Source: Comamonadaceae bacterium (GTDB lineage: Bacteria > Pseudomonadota > Gammaproteobacteria > Burkholderiales > Burkholderiaceae_C). From it: DNA of 5,053 bases. Shown in pieces: positions 1 to 5,053 of this stretch (its first letter is position 1; every line of letters starts with the position of its first letter). Position numbers and translations under genes: made by a program. The notes beneath the pieces were generated by a model. That model worked only from the letters and a program-made list of their open reading frames with translations. It ran no database searches and was not told the DNA's origin. Where the stretch lies: the NCBI GenBank assembly GCA_947374505.1, contig CANCCE010000205.1, positions 1-5,053 of the forward strand, given 5' to 3'.

Positions 1-10
1 AACTCTGAGA

Positions 11-56
11 CTGTCTGGAAAGCCAAACCTTCGGTTTTCCTCATGCGTCCAGACAG
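11..56. repeat. Inverted repeat / stem-loop upstream of tRNA-Leu
   Basis: Seen directly: CTGTCTGGA (11-19) is the exact reverse complement of TCCAGACAG (48-56), giving a 9-bp stem around a 28-base interior. That interior can form a smaller hairpin, AAACC (25-29) with GGTTT (33-37). The right arm is followed by AAAAAACC, not a T run, so this is not a standard intrinsic terminator on the + strand. On the - strand the T run lies before the hairpin, so it does not fit there either. It ends 8 bases before the mature tRNA 5' end. It could be a 3' structure of the upstream gene (secG in related genomes), an RNA-processing element or an operator. Function is unknown; only the symmetry is certain. No gene could be assigned to bases 1-64. 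Confidence 0.5.
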
Positions 57-64
57 AAAAAACC

Positions 65-149
65 GCGGTCGTGGTGAAATTGGTAGACACGCTATCTTGA
101 GGGGGTAGTGGCGAAAGCTGTGCGAGTTCGAGTCTCGCCGACCGCACCA
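65..149 (+). tRNA. leuU: tRNA-Leu (anticodon GAG)
   Basis: A complete class II tRNA with an encoded CCA end. Acceptor stem GCGGTCG (65-71) pairs perfectly with CGACCGC (139-145); A146 is the discriminator base and CCA is 147-149. The anticodon stem is 92-96 with 104-108 (one G-U pair), the loop is TTGAGGG (97-103) and the anticodon GAG is 99-101, reading CUC/CUU leucine codons. A variable arm with a GAAA loop (about 109-120) is the class II signature; it is short for a leucine tRNA. The T stem GCGAG (122-126) pairs with CTCGC (134-138) around loop TTCGAGT. The D-arm to anticodon region closely matches E. coli leuU, which lies next to secG there. In betaproteobacteria this tRNA typically sits between secG and nuoA. 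It is 90 bases upstream of nuoA on the same strand, so co-transcription and processing from the nuo message are plausible (inference). Confidence 0.97.
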
Positions 150-161
150 GATACAGGCATA

Positions 162-215
162 GACAGTGCTTTGCAAACAATGTGTTGGTCATGCCGGCAC
201 ATTGGCTCTACTGTC
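162..215. repeat. Nested inverted repeats in the tRNA-nuoA leader
   Basis: Seen directly: an inner 7-bp inverted repeat, CAATGTG (178-184) and CACATTG (198-204), encloses 13 bases and is itself enclosed by GACAGT (162-167) and ACTGTC (210-215). The right side of the inner element also holds the self-complementary octamer TGCCGGCA (192-199). No T run follows, so a terminator is unlikely. The position, between the tRNA 3' end and nuoA, suits a regulator-binding site, an mRNA leader hairpin or an RNA-processing structure, but the sequence does not tell which. The best promoter-like pair here, TTGGTC (185-190) and TCTACT (207-212) at 16-base spacing, is too weak to call. Confidence 0.4.
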
Positions 216-239
216 AGCAACCTAAGCGACACCAGCAAG

Positions 240-599
240 ATGAACCTTGAACAATACCTCCCCGTCCTGTTGTTTATTTTGGTCGGGGTCGCAGTCGGTG
301 TCGTACCCCAGATTCTGGGTCGTTTATTGGGCCCGCATCGCCCGGATAGCGAAAAAAATTCCCCTTACGAATGTGGCTTTGAAGCTTTTGAAGATGCGCG
401 AATGAAGTTCGACGTACGCTACTACCTCGTCGCTATTCTTTTCATTCTTTTCGACCTTGAAATTGCTTTTCTGTTTCCTTGGGCTGTTGCCATCAAGGAG
501 ATCGGCATTGTCGGTTTTTGGGCCATGATGATTTTTCTCAGCATTTTGGTCGTCGGTTTTGTCTATGAGTGGAAAAAAGGCGCACTCGATTGGGAGTGA
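240..599 (+). CDS. nuoA: NADH-quinone oxidoreductase subunit A (complex I, NuoA)
   Basis: Small membrane subunit of complex I, at the junction between the quinone-reducing module and the proton-pumping arm. The 119-residue protein has the usual length and three hydrophobic segments (about 6-26, 62-82 and 90-110). The first loop carries the family motif SPYECGFE (41-48, Cys45), and the second helix carries FDLE (71-74) with the conserved acidic residues. It ends in the charged WKKGALDWE tail. The ATG at 240 was chosen because it gives the normal NuoA N-terminus (MNLEQYLPV). The frame is open further upstream, to an ATG at 108, but that extension would translate the tRNA gene. No strong Shine-Dalgarno sequence precedes 240; the nearest purine-rich stretch is AGCAAG. 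First gene of the operon, 70 bases before nuoB. Confidence 0.97.
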   Translation: MNLEQYLPVLLFILVGVAVGVVPQILGRLLGPHRPDSEKNSPYECGFEAFEDARMKFDVRYYLVAILFILFDLEIAFLFPWAVAIKEIGIVGFWAMMIFLSILVVGFVYEWKKGALDWE

Positions 600-623
600 G
601 CGTCTCCATTTGAGTTCCGTAAG

Positions 624-657
624 GCCACGATTTAAACGGTGGCAATAGCTTCGCCAC
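624..657 (+). promoter_or_regulatory. Possible two-state hairpin in the nuoA-nuoB gap
   Basis: Seen directly: GTGGC (639-643) is flanked by two copies of its reverse complement, GCCAC at 624-628 and GCCAC at 653-657. It can pair with only one at a time. The first hairpin has a 10-base loop. The second has a 9-base loop that could add two A-T pairs (644-645 with 650-651, C652 bulged), and it ends directly before the nuoB Shine-Dalgarno AAAGG (658-662). A role in setting nuoB translation or in processing the message is inference; five-base stems can also arise by chance. Confidence 0.3.
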
Positions 658-669
658 AAAGGTACTGGT

Positions 670-1149
670 ATGTCACTTGAAGGTGTTTTCAACGAAGGCT
701 TCATGACCACGAGTTACGACTCAGTGGTCAATTGGGCTAAAACCGGATCGCTCTGGCCGATGACCTTTGGTCTGGCTTGCTGTGCGGTCGAGATGATGCA
801 TGCCGGCGCTGCGCGCTACGACATTGATCGATTTGGCATGTTGTTTCGGCCCAGCCCACGTCAGTCTGACTTGATGATTGTTGCCGGTACGCTGTGCAAC
901 AAGATGGGCCCGGCGCTGCGCAAGGTCTACGATCAGATGGCCGAGCCGCGCTGGGTCATTTCAATGGGTTCCTGCGCCAATGGCGGCGGTTACTACCACT
1001 ACAGTTACTCCGTCGTGCGCGGCTGCGACCGTATCGTGCCCGTCGATGTCTACGTGCCAGGCTGCCCGCCAACCGCTGAAGCATTGTTGTACGGCATCAT
1101 CCAGTTGCAGCAGAAAATTCGCCGCACCAACACCATTGCGAGGGCTTGA
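670..1149 (+). CDS. nuoB: NADH-quinone oxidoreductase subunit B (complex I, NuoB, cluster N2)
   Basis: Peripheral-arm subunit that holds the terminal [4Fe-4S] cluster N2, which reduces quinone at the NuoB/NuoD interface. The 159-residue length is typical for betaproteobacteria. The tandem cysteines are C37-C38 in GLACCAVEMM, the third ligand is C102 in GSCANGG, and the fourth is C132 in PGCPPTAEALL. An extra cysteine, C119 (VVRGCDR), is common in the alpha/beta/mitochondrial form and is not an N2 ligand. C102 and C132 are 30 residues apart, one more than I recall for E. coli NuoB, owing to the GGGYYHYSY segment. The ATG at 670 has a good Shine-Dalgarno, AAAGG (658-662), 7 bases upstream. The TGA stop shares its last base with the nuoC ATG, so the two are probably translationally coupled. 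Confidence 0.98.
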   Translation: MSLEGVFNEGFMTTSYDSVVNWAKTGSLWPMTFGLACCAVEMMHAGAARYDIDRFGMLFRPSPRQSDLMIVAGTLCNKMGPALRKVYDQMAEPRWVISMGSCANGGGYYHYSYSVVRGCDRIVPVDVYVPGCPPTAEALLYGIIQLQQKIRRTNTIARA

Positions 1150-1781
1150 TGGGACCATTGCATCCAGCCACGGCCGAGCAACTCAAAGACACCGTCTCGA
1201 GTGCATTAGAAGGCAAGTTCAAAAGTGCCACCGTCGCCTTTGGTGAGCTCACAATTGTTGTCAAGGCGGTCGATTACGTAGCTGCTGCACTGATCTTGCG
1301 CGATGCGCCGGGTTGTCAGTTTGAACAGTTGATCGATCTCTGCGGCCTTGATTATTCCGACTACGGCAACGGCTCGTACGACGGTTTGCGTTTTTGCGTG
1401 TCGTCGCACTTGTTGTCGGTCAGTCTGAATCAGCGCGTGCGCCTCAAGGTCTTTTGCGAAGATGATGACTTTCCTGTTGTGCCATCGGTCAACGACATCT
1501 GGAACTCTGTCAACTGGTTCGAGCGTGAAGCCTTTGATCTGTTCGGGATCGTCTTTGAAGGTCACAACGACCTGCGCCGCATCCTAACGGATTATGGTTT
1601 TATCGGTCATCCTTTTCGCAAAGATTTTCCGACCACGGGTCACGTCGAAATGCGTTACGACCCGGAACAAAAGCGCGTCATTTATCAGCCGGTGTCGATC
1701 GAGCTGCGTGAGATCATCCCGCGGGTGATCCGCGAAGATAACTATGCCGGACTCAGCAGTCCTTCGGCGTTCAAGGGTTAA
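1149..1781 (+). CDS. nuoC: NADH-quinone oxidoreductase subunit C (complex I, NuoC, 30-kDa type)
   Basis: Peripheral-arm Q-module subunit without a cofactor; it supports NuoD and NuoB. It is 210 residues long, near the usual length for a stand-alone NuoC. The family signature is clear: WFEREAFDLFGIVFEGH (123-139), then DLRRILTDYGF (141-151) and GHPFRKDFP (153-161), with the usual C-terminal region around VEMRYD and YQPV. Start choice: the ATG at 1149 overlaps the nuoB stop (TGATG) and has GAGG at 1140-1143, 5 bases upstream. A TTG one codon earlier (1146) is possible but less likely. That NuoC and NuoD are separate genes argues against an enterobacterial-type operon, where they are fused. It ends 16 bases before nuoD. 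Confidence 0.97.
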   Translation: MGPLHPATAEQLKDTVSSALEGKFKSATVAFGELTIVVKAVDYVAAALILRDAPGCQFEQLIDLCGLDYSDYGNGSYDGLRFCVSSHLLSVSLNQRVRLKVFCEDDDFPVVPSVNDIWNSVNWFEREAFDLFGIVFEGHNDLRRILTDYGFIGHPFRKDFPTTGHVEMRYDPEQKRVIYQPVSIELREIIPRVIREDNYAGLSSPSAFKG

Positions 1782-1795
1782 GGGTCAAGGTTAAG
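1771..1795 (+). repeat. Short imperfect tandem duplication at the nuoC-nuoD junction
   Basis: Seen directly: TCAAGGGTTAAG (1771-1782) is followed after GG by TCAAGGTTAAG (1785-1795), the same motif minus one G. The first copy contains the end of nuoC with its TAA stop (1779-1781). The second supplies AAGG (1787-1790), the probable nuoD ribosome binding site, 7 bases before the ATG. A small duplication of the gene end that created a ribosome binding site is a reasonable inference. Confidence 0.6.
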
Positions 1796-1797
1796 AC

Positions 1798-3051
1798 ATG
1801 GCTGAAATCAAGAATTACACGCTAAACTTCGGACCTCAGCATCCGGCAGCCCACGGCGTGTTGCGCCTGGTGCTCGAGCTCGACGGCGAAGTTATCCAGC
1901 GGGCCGATCCACACATCGGCCTGCTGCACCGTGCGACTGAAAAGTTGGCTGAAAGTAAGACCTACATCCAGTCCTTGCCTTACATGGACAGGCTTGATTA
2001 CGTCTCGATGATGTCGAATGAGCAGGCTTATTGCCTGGCGATCGAAAAGATGATGGGCGTCGACGTCCCGGTTCGCGCGCAATACATCCGTGTTATGTAC
2101 GCCGAGATCACCCGTTTACTGAACCACTTGATGTGGCTAGGCGCGCACGGCTTCGACTGCGGCGCGATGAACATGTTGATTTATTGCTTCCGTGAGCGTG
2201 AAACCCTTTTTGACATGTACGAGGCCGTATCCGGCGCGCGCATGCACGCAGCGTATTTTCGCCCGGGCGGCGTTTACCGCGATCTGCCTGACAGCATGCC
2301 GCAGTACAAGGTCAGCAAGGTCAAGAACGCCAAGGCGATTGAGAAGCTGAATGAAAATCGTCAAGGCAGCCTGCTTGACTTCATCGAAGACTTCACCAAA
2401 AAATTCCCTGGCTATGTCGATGAATACGAAACCCTGTTGACTGACAACCGGATCTGGAAGCAGCGTACCGTCGGCGTCGGTGTGGTCTCGCCAGAACGTG
2501 CCTTGAGTCTCGGTTTCACCGGCCCGATGTTGCGTGGCTCCGGCTTCGCTTGGGACTTGCGCAAGACGCAACCCTACGACGCTTACAGTCAGATGGACTT
2601 TGATGTGCCGGTCGGTAAAACCGGCGACTGCTATGACCGTTATTTGGTCCGTGTTGAAGAAATGCGCCAGTCGAACCGCATCATTCAGCAGTGCATTGAC
2701 TGGCTCCGCGTGAATCCCGGCCCGGTCATCACCAGCAACCACAAAGTGGCTGCGCCCGACCGTGAATCCATGAAGACCAACATGGAAGAGCTGATCCACC
2801 ACTTCAAGCTTTTCACTGAAGGTTTTCACGTGCCCGAAGGCGAAGCCTACGCAGCGGTTGAACATCCCAAAGGTGAGTTTGGCATTTACATCGTCAGCGA
2901 TGGTGCCAACAAGCCGTATCGCCTGAAAATACGCCCACCTGGCTTTTCGCATCTGGCGGCCATGGACGAGATTGCACGCGGCCACATGATTGCCGATGCT
3001 GTTGCCATCATTGGCACGTTGGACATCGTGTTCGGCGAGATTGACCGATGA
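1798..3051 (+). CDS. nuoD: NADH-quinone oxidoreductase subunit D (complex I, NuoD, 49-kDa type)
   Basis: Q-module subunit that forms most of the quinone-binding pocket with NuoB; the family is related to the large subunit of [NiFe] hydrogenases but lacks the metal site. The 417-residue protein is full length for stand-alone NuoD. The N-terminal motif FGPQHPAAHGVLRL (11-24) is intact. By alignment from memory with Thermus Nqo4, H19 corresponds to its quinone-pocket His38 and Y68 (in RLDYVSMM) to Tyr87. Other hallmarks are PHIGLLHRATEKL (38-50), RPGGVYRDLP (155-164), GPMLRGSG (242-249) and the C-terminal DIVFGEIDR, where arginine is the last residue as usual. The ATG at 1798 has AAGG 7 bases upstream. 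The stop is 30 bases before the preferred nuoE start. Confidence 0.98.
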   Translation: MAEIKNYTLNFGPQHPAAHGVLRLVLELDGEVIQRADPHIGLLHRATEKLAESKTYIQSLPYMDRLDYVSMMSNEQAYCLAIEKMMGVDVPVRAQYIRVMYAEITRLLNHLMWLGAHGFDCGAMNMLIYCFRERETLFDMYEAVSGARMHAAYFRPGGVYRDLPDSMPQYKVSKVKNAKAIEKLNENRQGSLLDFIEDFTKKFPGYVDEYETLLTDNRIWKQRTVGVGVVSPERALSLGFTGPMLRGSGFAWDLRKTQPYDAYSQMDFDVPVGKTGDCYDRYLVRVEEMRQSNRIIQQCIDWLRVNPGPVITSNHKVAAPDRESMKTNMEELIHHFKLFTEGFHVPEGEAYAAVEHPKGEFGIYIVSDGANKPYRLKIRPPGFSHLAAMDEIARGHMIADAVAIIGTLDIVFGEIDR

Positions 3052-3070
3052 CCCTTGAAAATTGCGCGAT

Positions 3071-3075
3071 GGAGA
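3071..3075 (+). promoter_or_regulatory. Ribosome binding site that decides the nuoE start
   Basis: GGAGA (3071-3075), with its GGAG core 7 bases before the TTG at 3082, is one of the better Shine-Dalgarno matches in the window. The alternative in-frame TTG at 3055 has no comparable purine-rich site before it. This favours 3082 as the nuoE start. Confidence 0.65.
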
Positions 3076-3081
3076 TACGAA

Positions 3082-3576
3082 TTGGCTGATCTTTCCCAAA
3101 CAACCCGCGCGCTCTTTGACCGCGAAGTTGCCAAATACCCTGCCGATCAGCGGCAGTCGGCCGTCATGGCTTGCCTGACCATCGTCCAGCTTGAACTGGG
3201 CTTTGTCAGTGCTGAGAGCGAAAAAGCCGTGGCCGAGTACCTCGGCATGCCGCCGATCGCCGTGCACGAAGTCACGACCTTCTACAACATGTACAACCAG
3301 CATCCCGTGGGCAAGTTCAAGCTGAATGTTTGCACCAATTTGCCTTGCCAACTGCGGGCCGGTGACAAGGCGCTGGTGTACCTCGAGAAAAAACTCGGTG
3401 TCACTCTGGGCGGTACCACCGCTGATGGCTTGTTCACACTGCAGCAGTCCGAGTGTTTGGGCGCTTGCGGTGACGCACCGGTGATGCTGGTCAACGATGT
3501 GAACATGTGCAGCTTCATGAGCAACGATAAGCTCGATCAATTGATCGACGGCTTGACATCCGCAGAGGCCAAGTAA
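3082..3576 (+). CDS. nuoE: NADH-quinone oxidoreductase subunit E (complex I, NuoE, 24-kDa type, cluster N1a)
   Basis: N-module subunit with a thioredoxin-like fold that binds the [2Fe-2S] cluster N1a beside the FMN of NuoF. From the preferred start it has 164 residues. Visible features are the helical N-terminal half with KYPADQRQSAVM (18-29) and YLGMPPIAVHEVTTFYNMY (53-71), then the four cluster ligands as CTNLPC (C84, C89) and CLGAC (C125, C129). There is no in-frame ATG near the 5' end. TTG 3082 is preferred because GGAG lies 7 bases upstream and the protein then begins with the normal ADLSQTTRALFDREV. TTG 3055 would add nine residues (MKIARWRYE) that do not look like the family. The stop is only 2 bases before nuoF, suggesting coupled translation. 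Function is certain, start less so. Confidence 0.95.
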   Translation: MADLSQTTRALFDREVAKYPADQRQSAVMACLTIVQLELGFVSAESEKAVAEYLGMPPIAVHEVTTFYNMYNQHPVGKFKLNVCTNLPCQLRAGDKALVYLEKKLGVTLGGTTADGLFTLQQSECLGACGDAPVMLVNDVNMCSFMSNDKLDQLIDGLTSAEAK

Positions 3577-3578
3577 CC

Positions 3579-4952
3579 ATGACGACCGCTTCCAGTGTTC
3601 TCTCTCAGTTTGCCGCCACCGGTGTGCAGACTTCTTTTCATGGCCGTCACATCAGCCCGCAAATCATGGCGGGTCTGGACGGCAGTAATTGGCGCCTGAA
3701 AGACTACGAAGCTCGCGGCGGCTACCAAGCCCTGCGCAAAATTTTAGGCACTGACGGCGGTGAAGGCATGACGCCGGATCAGGTCATTGCCGAAGTCAAG
3801 GCCGGCAGCTTGCGCGGCCGTGGCGGCGCTGGTTTCCCGACCGGTTTGAAGTGGAGCTTCATGCCGCGCCAGTTCCCGGGACAAAAGTACCTGGTCTGCA
3901 ACTCGGACGAAGGCGAGCCTGGGACTGCCAAAGACCGCGACATCATGCAGTTCAACCCGCATATCGTCATTGAAGGCATGGCGATTGCTGCCTACGCGAT
4001 GGGCATCACGGTCGGCTACAACTACATTCACGGCGAAATTTTCACCACTTACCAGCGCTTTGAAGCAGCGCTGGAAGAAGCGCGCGCTGCAGGCCTTTTG
4101 GGCAACAACATTCTGGGCAGCACTTACAGCTTTCAGTTGCACGCTGCTCACGGCTTTGGCGCCTATATCTGCGGCGAAGAAACCGCCTTGCTCGAATCGC
4201 TCGAAGGAAAAAAAGGCCAGCCGCGCTTCAAGCCGCCGTTCCCGGCCAGTTTTGGTTTGTACGGCAAGCCAACCACCATCAACAACACCGAAACCTTCGC
4301 TGCGGTGCCTTGGATCATCCGCAATGGCGGCCAGGCTTATCTTGAATGCGGTAAGCCCAACAACGGTGGCACCAAGATATTCACCATCAGTGGTGACGTG
4401 GAGCGTCCGGGCAACTATGAAATTCCGATGGGTACGCCGTTCGCGACTTTGTTAGAGCTCGCCGGCGGCATGCGCGGTGGTCGCAAGCTCAAAGCGGTGA
4501 TCCCCGGCGGATCCTCGATGCCGGTGCTGCCTGCTGACATCATGATGGCCACCAACATGGATTACGACTCGATAGCCAAGGCGGGGTCGATGTTGGGTTC
4601 AGGCGCTGTCATCGTCATGGACGAGACCCGCTGCATGGTCAAGTGCCTGCTGCGTCTGTCTTACTTTTACATGCATGAGAGCTGCGGTCAGTGCACGCCG
4701 TGCCGTGAAGGCACGGGCTGGCTCTGGCGCATGGTCGACCGCATTGAACACGGCCAAGGTCGCGAAAGCGATCTCGACATGCTGAACTCAGTCTCCGACA
4801 ATATTCAGGGGCGCACCATCTGCGCGTTGGGCGACGCCGCGGCGATGCCGGTGCGCGCCATGATCAAGCATTTCCGTGCTGAGTTTGAGCACCACATCAC
4901 CCACAAGACCTGCCTGGTCCCGGTTGACGCGCTGCCCGTGGCCCACGGTTAA
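3579..4952 (+). CDS. nuoF: NADH-quinone oxidoreductase subunit F (complex I, NuoF, 51-kDa type, NADH/FMN/N3)
   Basis: The NADH-binding subunit: it takes a hydride from NADH to FMN and passes electrons to [4Fe-4S] cluster N3. The protein has 457 residues. The glycine-rich nucleotide motif GRGGAGFPTGLKW (80-92) and NSDEGEPGT (108-116) are intact, as is GAYICGEETALLESLEG (194-210). N3 ligands are C369, C372 and C375 in SCGQCTPCREG, plus C415 in TICALGDAAAMP. The first 25 or so residues form an extension relative to Burkholderia-type NuoF (roughly 430 residues, from memory) that I associate with Comamonadaceae. C356 (RCMVKCLLRL) is an additional cysteine where I recall mostly serine. The ATG at 3579 lies 2 bases after the nuoE stop; AGAGG (3564-3568) is 10 bases upstream, inside nuoE. 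Confidence 0.98.
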   Translation: MTTASSVLSQFAATGVQTSFHGRHISPQIMAGLDGSNWRLKDYEARGGYQALRKILGTDGGEGMTPDQVIAEVKAGSLRGRGGAGFPTGLKWSFMPRQFPGQKYLVCNSDEGEPGTAKDRDIMQFNPHIVIEGMAIAAYAMGITVGYNYIHGEIFTTYQRFEAALEEARAAGLLGNNILGSTYSFQLHAAHGFGAYICGEETALLESLEGKKGQPRFKPPFPASFGLYGKPTTINNTETFAAVPWIIRNGGQAYLECGKPNNGGTKIFTISGDVERPGNYEIPMGTPFATLLELAGGMRGGRKLKAVIPGGSSMPVLPADIMMATNMDYDSIAKAGSMLGSGAVIVMDETRCMVKCLLRLSYFYMHESCGQCTPCREGTGWLWRMVDRIEHGQGRESDLDMLNSVSDNIQGRTICALGDAAAMPVRAMIKHFRAEFEHHITHKTCLVPVDALPVAHG

Positions 4953-4980
4953 AGCAACAAGCAAGAGCGAGAGCAAATCA

Positions 4981-5053
4981 ATGGTTGAAATCCAACTTGA
5001 CGGCCAGACAGTGGAAGTGCCCGCTGGCAGCACGGTGATGCATGCGGCCGAAA
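4981..5053 (+). CDS. nuoG: NADH-quinone oxidoreductase subunit G (complex I, NuoG), 5' end only
   Basis: Partial: only 24 codons before the window ends. The visible N-terminus, MVEIQLDGQTVEVPAGSTVM followed by HAAE, is the start of the plant-type ferredoxin domain of NuoG, the large N-module subunit that carries several Fe-S clusters between NuoF and the Q-module. The cysteine ligands lie beyond the window. ATG 4981 is 28 bases after the nuoF stop; the purine-rich leader (4951-4977, repeated AGC/GAGC units) holds only a weak Shine-Dalgarno, GAGAG at 4969-4973. Identity is supported by the sequence and by the position right after nuoF. Confidence 0.93.
   Translation, partial: MVEIQLDGQTVEVPAGSTVMHAAE

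Noticed and set aside
11..62. Intrinsic terminator before the tRNA
   Set aside because: The stem is good, but it is followed by an A run on the + strand and has no T run after it on the - strand, so it does not meet the definition.
185..212. Sigma-70 promoter for nuoA (TTGGTC, 16 bases, TCTACT)
   Set aside because: Only 3 of 6 and 4 of 6 consensus matches; too weak to separate from chance.
108..239. In-frame upstream extension of nuoA from an ATG at 108
   Set aside because: It would translate the 3' part of the tRNA-Leu gene and its flank, and the residues do not resemble NuoA. The ATG at 240 gives the normal N-terminus and length.
324..710. 128-codon frame on the - strand opposite nuoA and the nuoA-nuoB gap
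   Set aside because: It is antisense to nuoA and the nuoB start, and has no recognisable domain or ribosome binding site.
878..1246. 122-codon frame overlapping nuoB and nuoC on the + strand
   Set aside because: The low-complexity product, rich in Arg, Ser, Thr, Ala and Cys, is typical of an out-of-frame shadow. NuoB and NuoC fully explain the region.
2137..3540. 467-codon open frame on the - strand opposite nuoD and nuoE
   Set aside because: It lies wholly antisense to two well-conserved genes and its translation shows no recognisable domain. Long antisense open frames are a common by-product of codon bias in coding DNA.
3970..4455. 161-codon + strand frame inside nuoF
   Set aside because: An out-of-frame reading of nuoF with biased Arg/Ser/Ala composition and no separate ribosome binding site; the nuoF frame is intact throughout.
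1..5053. Novel defence, mobile or biosynthetic system
   Set aside because: Nearly every base belongs to the tRNA or to well-known complex I genes with intact motifs. No repeats array, transposase, integrase, toxin or unknown gene is present.

Overview
This window is the start of a bacterial respiratory complex I operon (NADH:quinone oxidoreductase, NDH-1). It has a complete leucine tRNA gene, then six complete genes, nuoA to nuoF, and the first 24 codons of nuoG. All run on the + strand in the canonical nuo order. I see no mobile element, CRISPR array, phage gene or unknown protein-coding gene, and no undescribed system. The protein-coding part is ordinary and intact, and the points worth a second look are in the short non-coding gaps.

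The organism is most likely a betaproteobacterium of the order Burkholderiales, probably close to the Comamonadaceae. From memory of the families: NuoC and NuoD are separate genes rather than the fused NuoCD of enterobacteria; NuoB has the GGGYYHYSYSVVRG form shared with alpha/betaproteobacteria and mitochondria; NuoF carries an N-terminal leader (residues 1 to about 25) that I associate with Comamonadaceae-type NuoF; and a tRNA-Leu(GAG) just before nuoA fits the betaproteobacterial order secG, tRNA-Leu, nuoA. The genus cannot be told from this window. G+C looks moderate (mid-50s percent by eye, not computed).

Layout: 1-64 is non-coding flank with a 9-bp inverted repeat; 65-149 tRNA-Leu(GAG); 150-239 a 90-base leader with nested inverted repeats; 240-599 nuoA; 600-669 a 70-base gap, the longest between nuo genes here, with a possible two-state hairpin just before the nuoB ribosome binding site; 670-1149 nuoB; 1149-1781 nuoC, overlapping nuoB by one base; 1798-3051 nuoD, preceded by a short imperfect tandem duplication; 3082-3576 nuoE, probably with a TTG start; 3579-4952 nuoF; 4981-5053 the 5' end of nuoG, which continues past the window.

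How the genes work together: NuoE, NuoF and NuoG form the NADH-oxidising N-module (FMN and the first Fe-S clusters). NuoB, NuoC and NuoD form the Q-module, where cluster N2 passes electrons to quinone. NuoA is a small membrane subunit at the junction with the proton-pumping arm. The tight spacing (1-base overlap, then gaps of 16, 30, 2 and 28 bases) supports one polycistronic message. No convincing sigma-70 promoter was seen in 1-239, so transcription may enter from upstream through the tRNA or from a promoter I could not recognise. No terminator was found, as expected inside an operon.
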